Source of the DNA: Undaria pinnatifida
Lineage: Eukaryota; Sar; Phaeophyceae; Laminariales; Alariaceae
Direction: 5' to 3'
Assembly: GCA_012845835.1 (NCBI GenBank)
Contig: JABAKD010000010.1
Span: forward strand, 17,123,204-17,187,203
Length of the DNA: 64,000 bases
Shown: positions 24,322-36,500 of the stretch, piece by piece
Numbering within the stretch: the stretch's first letter is position 1
How the letters are laid out: each line of letters begins with the position of its first letter
Translations under genes and position numbers: made by a program
Notes under the pieces: model-generated
Seen by the model: the letters and a program-made list of their open reading frames with translations, nothing else
Database searches by the model: none
What the model was told of the DNA's origin: nothing

Positions 24322-24569
24322 CGTGACCCCCGGGTGCTCGCTCGCCAACAGGCCTTGCTGTGTGTCTCTCTGAGAGACGGTTGTGAGGCCCTGTACCCTC
24401 GGCCAGGCTTGGGATAGAGAGGTAAAGATGGGGGGATTGGTTTCTTGGCCCTCTAGGAACATGCGTTTTTTTCTGCTTGGAACTCCCTGATCACCTGATC
24501 ATCGTGTGATGGACGTTCAAACGTCAAACGTTCAAACCAGGTGTGGTGGTGTGAAGGAAGATCAGCGTC
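24322..24569. promoter_or_regulatory. Divergent (bidirectional) promoter region
   Basis: Only 248 bp separate the CRNKL1 and OXSM start codons, so both promoters and 5' UTRs must fit here unless non-coding 5' exons lie elsewhere. The segment 24513-24537 holds three related direct repeats (GTTCAAAC, GTCAAAC, GTTCAAAC), and TGATCACCTGATCA at 24488-24501 is a dyad. No TATA box is obvious. The regulatory role is inferred from position. Confidence 0.6.
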
Positions 24570-27500
24570 ATGGCAGGAGCACTGCCGCCGCCCATTGCAG
24601 TGGTCCAGAGGCGTGTTGTGGTAACAGGACTCGGAGCTGTGACACCACTGGCGAATGGGATGCAGGCTAGCTGGGAGAGACTGCTAGAGGGCAAGTGCGG
24701 GATCAGGCAGTTGAGGCCTTCTTCGCCAGACTCGCCTCGAAAGGTGAGGGAGGTGACAGCTGCAGCTGCAGGTAGATCTGTATCCACAGCAACAGTGTGT
24801 GTGCTGTGTGATATTGATAGTGCACATTCGGGTGCCATTACTGGTGAGGTACTTCGTGCCCCACAATAGGTACTGCTTGGACCAGTAACAGCAGTGTTAT
24901 GTTGCAAGAGCGGTGTGATTTCTATCGGCATGCATCCGCAAAGCTGCATCACGCATCACCAGCAACACAGCAGTAACTGCTGTACAGCAGCAGGCGCAGC
25001 AACAGCACCACTCGTGTGTGCGGCAAGGAGGATGTTTGCATACTCGTAGAGTCGACGCATTGGCTGACAAGTGTGCGTAGAAGGCTATGCCGTTATCCCT
25101 GACGCAAATGAACACCGTTAGCGTTGTCATAACGGCTGGTATCGTACACTAGATCACTCGATTCTGAACCGAGCCTCTGCGAAGCCGAAACGTATACCTG
25201 GTGCATGCTTTGCGTACGTAGATACGTACATCGATGCCTCGTAGTTGCCGATGGGCTTGTCGCGACTTCCGTTCCTGCTAAACATCTGAAACCTGAAACG
25301 CGCGAACTTGTATACTACGAACTTGTATATACTCGTAGAGCAGTACGTACTGTAGTATGTAGGATACCAAGCATAATATGGTACGTATAGCCTCGCGTCT
25401 CGCGTCTGTGTTGATCTGGGGTCCACCTATCTGGCCGGGCGTACAGCGATGCTGGCCCCGGGCTCCTGTTAGAACTAGGTAGGTTCAGGGGTATATCATA
25501 GTTGTGGAGGTGTGATTAACTGCTTCTTTGCGCGCCCCGTATTTCAGTATTTCATGACACGAGAGAAACTGCCCAGTTTGCTGGGTTTGCTTGTGGTGGA
25601 AAGTCGAAATTCTCGACGCTTACTCCTTTTTTTACGCGCACCCTCCCTCCCACCCTCCCTCCCTCCCTCCTCCCTCCCTCCTCCCCTTTCTATGTGTCTT
25701 GCACTTCCAAACTGTTGGATGTTTAGCTCTCTGAAAAAATGAAAACATTCCCAACATCCTTGGGCGCGGCTGTCGAACGGGGCACGGAAGTGGGGCAGTT
25801 TCCGGGCCCGAGCTCTGTCGGCAGCCACCAAGGCACACCGGACTTCATCCAATTCGGTGAGCAGAAATCGTTGGGGTGGTTCTGTATGGGAAACTCTGGT
25901 GCCCATGTTGTCGTCTCGTGAATCGTATAATGGTATCGATAACGATAATGAGAGAGATCTCACGCTGCACATCATCGGATGGCAAACATAAGCAGGGTAG
26001 TAGATACTCGCGTCATAGAGCTTGGGTATATGTTGTGCGCACCCCTGCTTGGATGAAATCCTATCGCCGTCCTCTTGACCGGGGTTTTGTGTACCGTTGC
26101 CTCGTCCGTTGCCGCCCGAGGGTGTTCCAAGTTTTCGCGATCGACATGGTGCTGATTAACACCCTTCACGCGTCGTGTCGACGATTCGTCCGCTACTCGT
26201 ATGGTGGCGCCTTTGCCAGACACAACCATGGCGTTTTGCGTAAACCGACCATAGTCAAAGCCCGCCACGGCATTTTGCCAAAAACAATCCACGGCGGTTG
26301 TCCAACAAGCAACCATGGCGCTTTGCCAAACACAAAAATTGCGTCTATTGCCGACACCATGGTTGGTTTACGCAGAATCCCATGATTTATTTACGCCAAA
26401 TGCCATGGGTGGTTTTGGCGAAACATCGCCATAGCGGGCGGATCACCATCACGCGATGGGCGTCAGCACCATGCCCATGGAGGGTTGATTCCTCCTTCCA
26501 CCTATCATAGGACGTTGTAACTGGAAACTCTAACCGGCTCGCTCACCCTTGACAGCCGTGCAGGCGTCGAAGGAGGCCCTGAAGATGTCTGGATGGACCG
26601 CTCGAACGGACGCCGACAAAGACCGGGCTGGCGTAGCGATCGGCTCGGGTATAGGTGATAATTGTGCACAACTGTTGTTGTTGCTAATGTTGCTGTCGTT
26701 GTTGTTGTTGTTGTTGTTGTTGTTGTTCAGTTGTTGTAGCAATGTTGTTGTCGCAGTAGTTTGTCGCCAGAAACCTTGTCCGTGGTCTACAAAACTGGCT
26801 CCCATCAATAATTGTGGCAACGTATCCGAACAGATCTGGAAATCTGTACGTATCTATGACTACGTACTTCAGCGCCGGCCCTGTACTAAAAAACCGGGGT
26901 ACTGGCCCAGGCTGGGTTCCTTATATGGGCAAGGGTGTGGTCCGCCCTACAGCGTTTGTACAACCTCTGCCGAGTTTCTTAAGTTTTTCTTCTGGGCCTA
27001 TTTGCTATGCGAGGACCGATAGTTTATGTGTTAGGGCTGTAAGTTGACTTGACTTGACGGCTACTAGTAGTTATTAGTTGGGTGGCGAACTAAGCTATCC
27101 AACTGGCTTTCGTCGCTCGCTGTCTATGTAAATATGTATTGGTATGATCACTTTTACTCTCCAGCTCAATCCGTGAGAAATTTTTCACCCTCAACCACTT
27201 TCAGGACAAGCCGTAGTCTCAGATGTCTTCCCTTCTCCCCCTCGGCAGGGTTAGGCCTAGGACTATATATTACATCGCGAGCCACAAGATCACCAATCAG
27301 GTATATCCTAAAAACAGCGATGATCTCCGCAAATTACCGGAAGGAACTAACTGTATAATATCCAGGGCTTTCCACGGGTCATGACCCGGTCCGCGGGTCG
27401 GGCCAAGAGGGCATTCATATACTCACGGGTCGAGTCGGGGCAGGTCAGGAGATGTTCGCAATATCAAGGGTCGGGCCGGGTCGGGCCAGGAGGTTTTCAA

Positions 27501-30500
27501 ATATCACGGGTCGGGCAGGGTAACCCTGACCCGATCCGACCCGTTCCGCGAGAAGGGATATGGACCCGTGAAAAGCCCTGATGATACCTAGCCGACTGTT
27601 TTCTAATTGGCGACGAAGAATGGCCAGCCAACCCACACGCCTAATGCCTACGGCACCATAATCGCCTGTCCCGGTGGTGACTCGCTTGCCCACCGGCCAT
27701 GAGGGTGTAACCCCGAGAAGAGATGCACTCATGTGTTTGGGCACAAGCTACTTGAAAATATTTGTAGCATGAAATCTGTTTTTGAAGCAAGAAAAATAAG
27801 GCTCCAAGAACATGTGACGGTTATCGGTGTCCCACGGTTGCTGTTGATAGGCTCGCTGGAGGACGTGGCGGACGCTTATCGTACGTTGGAAGGGCGAGGT
27901 TATCGCAGGCTCACTCCGCACTTTATCCCACGGTGAGCTCTCCCCCCCGCCCCCCCCGCCTTGTTCGGCCTTTTTCTTGTCTGGAATGCCTGTAGCGATT
28001 GTTTAGCTTTGCCGCTTCAGGAGAAAGAGAACGTATATTCCAGCTGCTAACCCGTCGTACCTGGTACCATACAGCAGTAGAGGAATTATGCAGATATCTG
28101 CAAGCAGGTACGTGGGCGCGCACGCAAGAAAAATGTAGTAGATTTAGAAAGAGAAGGGAGATGTATGGTAGCATACGTTTGACGTCGCTTTCCTGGACGG
28201 CCGATGCAACTGAGCCTGTCTGCAGGATACCCTCGCGCTGGCAGCGGCGGTGGTTTGCGTGTTCCATTCCCGTATATGTTTTTTTTTCGCGCGCAAATGA
28301 TCGCACCTTCTTTTGGGGGGGAGATGACAGCGCTTGATGAAGAACAACTGTGAACAAAGAGGCAGTTTTCCCTTCGCGCTTGACGGACATTGTGTGCTTT
28401 GTGCATCATCAGTCGGCTGGGAGGCGTTTTTGTTTGTCGATGTGTAAAAAAAATCCAGAGGGCTGCTCGCGCGCAGAGCAGCGGGTATTGGTCTGAGGTG
28501 CGATGGTGCCGCTGGTGGGCACTTTGAAACGAAACGACTGCTGGGGTTGATATCGGTGGTTTTGGCGCTGAATTCGCACGAAACGAAGTAAATTGAAACG
28601 CGACGATTGTGACGGCCGAAATCGGTGACTTTGCCGCCGGAATCGCACCAAACGAATCAGTCAATTATGTTCCTGTTTTTTCCCGCCGAGGGGCTGCTGC
28701 TGTCCTTTGTGTTGTGTTCCTGTGGCCCCTTCGTCTGGGAGAGCGGAAGCCTTACCACTAAGCCGAGCGAGATCTGTTAGCCTCCCGATTGCACTTGATG
28801 TACGCGCTTGCGTGCCTTGAGTCCTGGCTACCACGCTTGACCCGCCGGATCGCACCGCACCGATCATCATCCGGCGAGGTTCCACGTACGGGTCTTTGCT
28901 CGATGCAATTCCGTTTCAAGCATTTTACTTGTACGGAGGACTAGAACAGTCAGAACCCTCGATACGAACACCAAGGCCTATACGTTCCCCCTACTTTTTC
29001 TAGCCATATTTGGTTCTGGACACCATGTTAACGCATGCTGCGGTAGAGCTGCACCATTTACTCTTTTTTTTTCCCCTTCCGAAGGTGGTTGCTTGATTGA
29101 GGAGTTCTGTGCCTCTCCCCAAAACTGACTTATTAATAGTGTAGCGAAAAATAACAGTGCCGTGTACTCAATGAACAATCCTTCCCATGGATAGCCTAGG
29201 TACTGTTAGGCATATACACCACGAAAAATGTTGCAAGCAACAAGAATGAAGTTTCCGATTTGGAGAAAAAAATAAAAGATCCTACCCGATGAGCAATTCC
29301 GTGGATGGCCTAGACATACAACGAAAAATACTGGGGGGGAAAAAAAATGAATGAAATTAGCGATTTTGGGCTAAGGAGCCCAGCTAGCCAGAACACGTTT
29401 CAGCCTAAAAAAAAAAATAAAAATGCTACCTCCATCGTAGTATATGTGTTTTTCCCTCTCTATCCGTCCACCCAATTTCTCCCAATTTTTTTTTGCGGTT
29501 CTAAATAGGTTGTAACTCTGTGTGGGACTCAAAAAAACGAGATGAAAACACGCAAGATATGCGGTCTTGTCTACCGTTGATAGTGTCCTCGGCGGTTCAA
29601 TATTAAGACGCGTAGCCATTGAGGTCGATGTCGTGGGTTCGAATCACGCAAGGGGCTCTTTCTTATAAGATTGACAGACCGAAAAATGTGCCGAGAGCGC
29701 GAGTTGGCGAAAATTCTATGCAAGATCGAGGAGCAGTCGTAGGAATGCTGATAAACCCTGTTCGCGATAAAATATGGAGCACGTGAAAACGTCCTCGCAG
29801 GCGGGGGGGAACTAGGAAATGAAAGTGATGATAAACAAGAAAAAATAACTCTAAATTCGCAGCAGGCGCAGCAGGATGTATAGTACCATGCTGCGCGCGC
29901 GTCGTGCAACGGCTTTGATTGCATTTTGGAGCCTAAACTATCATCCCCTAAACGCTAACAGCCCGCTTTGGCTTCATGTGGTCGATGCTATCTTCGTCAA
30001 ATTATTTCCAGAACTTTTAACGAGTCAGGTCACACCTCGCGGGTCGGGTCGGGTCCACCCGACCCGACCCGCGAGATTTTGAAAGCCTGTTGACCCGACC
30101 CGACCCGACCCGCCACACTCCGAGTGACCCGTGAGGTGCGGGGTTCATGCGGGTCGGATCGACTGCACCGGTGATATATCTCACGGGTTAAAGTCGAAAA
30201 GTCTCGGGTCAAACATGTCTGGATATGTACCTTGGTCGGTTGGTCGGTCCTTGGTCCCTCGTACTTTTCCAGGATGTCGTGCTCTCTGATTTTTTTACCG
30301 GCATTGTTTGCAGCATTATTGGCCAAAAATGATAAGGAGACCGCAACCCACGCATGGGCAATTAGCAATTAGCCACGCCCGTAGCGCTAGACCATGGTTG
30401 CACCGGGTCGACCCGACGAGCGAGCTAGTTATCTATGCAGTCTCCGGCCCCGGCAAGCAGCCTAGCTGAGTCGCCTCCGGCAGCAAGCCCGGGACTGGAG

Positions 30501-33500
30501 CGGTGGATCTGTCAGCAGGGGTTGCGATCCGCGAGGATGCGTTTTCTGCTGCTGGTGCTTGCTGCTGCCAGAGTGCTGCTGCTGCTGTGCTGCTGCTGCT
30601 GCTTCGACGACGACTGCTCTTGCTTTTTTACGTTTGGTCACATTTCGTACTAGTATCATAATTCTCGAGCTACTACTACTACTACTACTCTTGTATCCAT
30701 CTTCTAGCTATGCAGTCTCTAGCCCCGGCGAACAGCCTAGCTGAACCGCCTCCAGCAGCAAGCCCACAACTGGGGCGGTGGATCTGTCAGCAGGGGCTGC
30801 GATCCGCGAGGATCCGGGGTCTGCTGCTGGTGCTTGCTGCTGCTGCTGCTGCTTCGACGACGACTGCCCTTGCCTGTTTACGTTTGGTCACATTTCGTAC
30901 TGGTATGGCCGCATTACTACTACTGCTGTTGTTACGGCTTCAGCCGGCACGGGATTCGCGTCACACTGTATGCCTTGGTACGAGTAGCTAGGGGCACTGC
31001 CTGGTGATTGTTCTACACGCTTTGAGGACATACGATCGGAGCATCGGCACGAGAGAGGCACGAAAAGCGGTATGTTTTGTATTGTTTACGGATCCGCGGG
31101 TCCGATCCGCGGGGCGCCTGCGCGGCAATGGCTCTCTGCTGTAAGTTTGGACATGGTGGATCCGCGGGCCAGATCCGCGGGTTTGACCCGCGGGTCAGCC
31201 GAAAATAACTCGTGGGTCATGATGGCTTGACCCGCGAGTGACCCGTATCTCGGGGGTCATGACCCGATCCGACTCGCGAGATTTGAAAACCTCTTGACCC
31301 GATCCGACCCGACCTGACCCGAGCCGTGATATTTCAATACCTGGTACGTTATGACCCGACCCGACCCGACCCGACCCGACCCGACCCGCGATATTTTGAA
31401 ACCTCTTAACCCGACCAGACCCGACCCGTGAGATTTTAATGTGTTATGACCCGACCCGACCCGGCCCGCGAGATTTTGAAACCCCTTCATGACCCCGTGA
31501 AAAGCCCTGATTATTTTGTGTCCTTTTTTCGCCTCGAAAGTCCTGAGAGAGTTCATTCAGACTGCGATTGCCGCGTGCCCGTCGCAGGATCTTGATCAAC
31601 CTGGCTGCGGGGCATGTGGCTATTGAGCACGGCCTCAGGGGACCGAACCACGCTGCTGCGACTGCCTGCGCTACAGGGTGAGGTTAAAAGAAAACACGAA
31701 GCACAGCAATGAGATAGGCAGGGGTAGGGGTGGAGCCGAGGGTGCGGTGCCGCGGTATATCGCGTGCAGCCGCCGCTATTAATTAATATCTGGTACTGCT
31801 GTTGATACGTAGTTGTACCTGTTTTGCGGTTTTTGACTCAAGAAGTAGTTTTTTTTTGCGTTTGTGGAGGGCGCAGATTATTTGTGGTGTTTCTTCCCCT
31901 TTTTGTCCATGTTTGGCTGTCGAGAGACAACAGCACCATCCACTCCGTGCCGCTGTATCACCGTACCACACCCTTGCTGAACGACATGCATCTATATATT
32001 TACAGCTTTGAGATTGGCCTATAACTTATAACCCATGCTGACGCCCGAAACAGTATTATGGCATTCCAGAATGTTATCGTATGCCTACGGCGTGGATGCC
32101 CCTCTAGCTGTCCGTCCCCCCGCCCTGCCCCCGCTCCTCCTCCTCCTCTCCCCCCCCGCCCCCCTTCTTCCCCCCCCCCTCCCCCCTCCCCCATGTTGTT
32201 GTTCTTACATTAACTCGCATAATCAAGTCCGTGGTCAAAGGACAGGCTGCAGTCACTCTGGAGCTGAGGAATAACCCATGCTGACGCCCAAAATAGTATT
32301 ATGGCACTTCAGAATGTTATCGTATGCCTGCGGCGTGGACGCCCCTCCTCCTCCCCCCCCACCCCCCTCCTCCTCCTCCCCCCCCCCCCTCGCCTCCCTT
32401 CCCCCCTCCCCCCCCCCTGCCCCCCCCTCTCTTTTTTCGTCTTTATGAGTTGGCGGTACCCGTGATGGAGGTCGTGTTAGATAGTATACGGCGGAGTGGA
32501 AAACCTTGACTACGAGCAAGGGGGATTATATTACGCAATGTGCACTAAGCACCCAGGAGGCAGTTACACAGTATCCCCGTTGCTATCTCTGGATGTGGCC
32601 ACACCAAAACACGAATAAATTACTTCGCAGCTGTCATTCGATGTGCAAGAAAGTACGCACAAGGTGCGGAAGTCCGCGGCTCACAAATGGTTCTTAATGG
32701 GATGCAGCTCACCCTTCATGCGACTCGCCGAACACCTCACGGCGCTTCGCGCTTGGTGCACGTGATTTCTGCCCAATCGGTGAAAACCCTCACATCGCGC
32801 TCCGTCCCGGCATAGTAGGAATGCGAGGGTCTATGGTCTTAAGACTACGGCTATGCGTGAAATGAGTACACCCCCCTCCCCCTCCCTCCCGCTCTCCCCC
32901 TCTCCCCTCCCTCCCCTGCCCTTCCCTCGCCTCCCCGCCTCCCCTCCCCCCCCCCCCCCCCCCCCCCCCCGCCTCCTCGCCTACGACAACCCCCCCACCA
33001 GTTACGCCTGGGTTTATTCATATAACTTGCCTACGTTTGTGTGTGGTCGCCTGGCCTTGCCTGTTCAGCGCTCACGCGATCGGGGACGCTTATCGCTTCA
33101 TAAAGTACGGTGACGCGGACGTGATGGTGTGTGGGGGGAGCGAGGCGTCCATCCACGAGCCGGCCTTGGCAGGGTTCGCTAGGATGAACGCGCTCTCTAC
33201 AAGGTGGGTTCACGAGGTCGCCGACCCCAGCGTGGTTCACCAAAGGGCTTCGACGTTGCATTTTTTCTGTACCACCGAAAATGTTGAATTGAGCTTTTTC
33301 TGCGGCGTAGGCCTCGGCGCCGCCGCCTACGACACTGTGAGCTTTCGCTGCGTGATTTTTTTTTCTCAATATCTTATCACGTTTACTCTCCAGCTCAACT
33401 CGTAAGAGGTTTACCCTCGGCGACCTTCTGGACAAGCCATAGTCACAGGTGTGTTCCCTTCTCTCCCCCCCGATACTTGCCCCTTCATTTTCATCGCGCA

Positions 33501-36500
33501 TAGAGTTTGTTCAGCGTTCCTACCTTTTAGCTTTTTATTTTTTTCGATTTTCGTCGATTTTTGCTCTCGCTGACGCATCACCCCAGCGACACGGTAATGT
33601 TCCCATGAGCTCCACCCGGCCCCTTTAGAACCAGCAGAAAATCCCCAAGTAATACCAGATACCGTACCAAAAATATCAGGCGTTTTTAGGTGGTCCGCAC
33701 ATTGACGGCGAAGGTTCGTAGCCTTAGCTTGGGCTAGGGTTAGGGGTGGGTCTACGCCCTCATGTGACGTGCAAAAACAATGCCCCGAAACACATACAAA
33801 AAAAAACAGGCTGAAGCCTCTTCAAAATATAGTAATTTTGGGGGGGTTGAGGGCGGTGAAGCGACCTCTTTCGAACTGACCCAACAAGTTGTTCGGACCA
33901 AACAGGTCGAAATTAAACTGCGAATGTGTGCGTGTGTGTTTGTTTTTTTAGGCTTTTTGCGGTAGCCGAGGGGCTGAAAAACGCTTTTTTGTTGCATGAA
34001 CCCTCGAATTTGCCTGTAGTTGCGGGCACGCTGTCGGCAAGCGTGCTTGCTCTACGTAGTCGCGTGTAGTTAGAAGGCGGCGGCGGCGGCGACGGAGGAT
34101 GTAGGCCTCGGAGCTGACGGGTCGGTGATTCGTCAGTCGGAAACAGTTTGGCCCAAAAGTGCTCCCTCTATAGCCGCGCGGGTATGTGAACTATAGAGGG
34201 AAATACCGGCACTACAGGGGCAACCGGCACTACTCCGCATATTGCCACTACTGGTTGTTCTCGTATGTGCCAAGCGATGTCCAGGCACTACAGTGGGCAA
34301 CCGGCACTACTCAACCGGCACTATAGAGGGACCACCACTGTTTAATATGCACCCCAGTCGTAGCAAGCGTCCACCTGTCTGATACGGTGGTGGTGTCCTT
34401 AAAATTGCCGCGTGCTTCTGCTTCGCGCGGTAGGTTCAACGATGAACCAGAAGAAGCGTCCAGGCCGTTCGACAAGGAAAGGGACGGCTTCGTTTTGGCA
34501 GGCAGGTGCTCACCCGCCTCCTCCCGCCTGACACTCCGCAACACCTTGGGGTGGTATGCATAGACGATGTGTTTTGATGTAGCTCATTGGAATATAAGGA
34601 CACTCTAAATTGAAAGTGGTGGATTATGTGGTGATGTACCACACTGAATAAATAGAGACGGATCTGCTACTTTTAAGTAGTTTTTTTTTCCGGTAATGGG
34701 GGTGTGCTTTGTGAGGACCAGGGTAGACCAGGGTTAACACCGGCGTTAGACCTGCGCCCTCGTTCATGGCGAAAAACTACTTGGAATTAGGGTGGAATCG
34801 TGTTTGCTGTGTTTATCAAAGGGTTACACCGTAATACCTTGGCGTGATACGATAGTCAGTGTGTTGATGGAACACGCTGCGCAGCGAGCTGCTGGTTGGA
34901 CCGCATTATAATTCAGCATTCGTGTGGAGATATACTCGTACACTGTACTTGTACTGCTCTACCGCGGCCGGCGTCAGATTTTCCCGCTGCGATACTTTGT
35001 ATATTGATTACCGGTACATTATGTGGGTGTAGCCCTACCCACTACGAAGATATGATGGCATTTTTAGTGCGGGTGATCCGAAAATATTTAACCTTCAGTT
35101 AACCGACTTTGCGTCGGAACGGCTGATGTTTCACCTTCACAATTGCCAGTACGTGACAGGCCCACGAAAAAGGAATCTCCTTAAAGAATGCCAGGCTCAC
35201 TTTTTGAAGGACGCTCGTAAGAAGCACTTCGTCCTTGTTCTTAGCGATGATTGGGCGCTTCTAGGCTCTCTCTCCCCTTCCTCGGGTAGTACCAGTCTGA
35301 GCCTAATATGTAAGACGCCTTTATATTAGATTATTAGAGTGGGTGAAAGTGGCTTTTATTTGGATCCCGACCGGTAGGATGGGAAGGGCAGGGCCTCTCC
35401 ATAGAAGCTTCTGCAAAGCCTTGTCTGCCACGAAGGGGACAGCTTCTGACCTGCCCCACCTCGCCGACGGTGGACGAAAGCAGGGCGGTTTTGGGTTTAA
35501 GAAGCCGTGCTTAGCGCGGAGAGTTACGCTAACCCCTACCTAAAAGCCTGTGCCCAAGGTTGGCGTCACTGAAGGATTCAGGCCTTGCTCAGAACACGAG
35601 TAGGCGTTTTTGGTGTGGAGGTGAATGTGAAGAGATGCGTGCTACGACAGAGATATCAAGGTATACCGTTTTTTGGCGAAAAACAATTATTTTCTGAATG
35701 ACGGAGCTCCTTTTACTCAAAATCTTCGGAACGTCGTTCTTGCTTGCAATATATATCCTTAATGAGGACACACAACTCGTAATGCGCGCGATCGGAGTAT
35801 CACACACAGCTTGCAAAGATGAGTTTCGACGAAATCTTCGATCTCACAGCTGGAGTATATTTTCATTTTTTATAATACTCGAGTATATATTATAAAAATA
35901 TGAATACACTCCAGCTGTGAGATCGAAGACTCTGCCGAAACTCATCTTTGCAAGCTGTGTGTATGTATGCACACACATATTTTGGTATAACTAGGCCAAT
36001 ATATATAGGTCGCCCCGGTGGCGTATCAGGTTGTCCTCGAGCCTGGTCTAGGTCATTTTCGGGAGTTTGAATCCCCTCGAGTGCATACTCGTATAAATTC
36101 GTGGGGACTTTTTCTTGTACACAAATTGACTTGCGGAAACCGCGAGAGCGTGAGTTAGCAACACTCGATGAATAATCGACGAGCAATGGGATTGCTGAGC
36201 CTTATGCGCGATGAAAATGAAGGCAAGAACCGGGGGGGAGAAAGGGACGACACATGTCACCACGGCTTGTCCAGAAGCTGGAGAGTAGATGTGTGTGAAA
36301 AAAAAAGAAGATATATATATATATATGCTGTATATATATCATTATTTTGTTGTATGCCTAGTCCATGGGTTTAGTCTATTAATAAGTCAGTTTATGGGTG
36401 AGGCACAGACCTACCCAAGTGGTAGGAGCCAAAAATGGTTGATCCGCCTTAGCATGTGTCATACGGCGGTACAGTATGGTGGGGTGTGACGGGGGCTGCA

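Noticed and set aside
24460..24462. Upstream ATG as the CRNKL1 start
   Set aside because: The added 47 residues do not resemble the conserved N-terminus, and the ATG lies within what is probably the promoter.
28690..28790. tRNA gene
   Set aside because: Only the D-arm and anticodon-arm-like part is present; no T-arm/B box or acceptor stem pairs with it.
32105..32425. Proline-rich protein gene
   Set aside because: The frames come from duplicated CTC/poly-C tracts within an OXSM intron.
34502..34510. GT donor AG|GTGCTC for OXSM exon 7
   Set aside because: It gives the wrong phase for exon 8 and destroys the conserved GEGA-type segment, whereas the GC donor gives a gap-free alignment.
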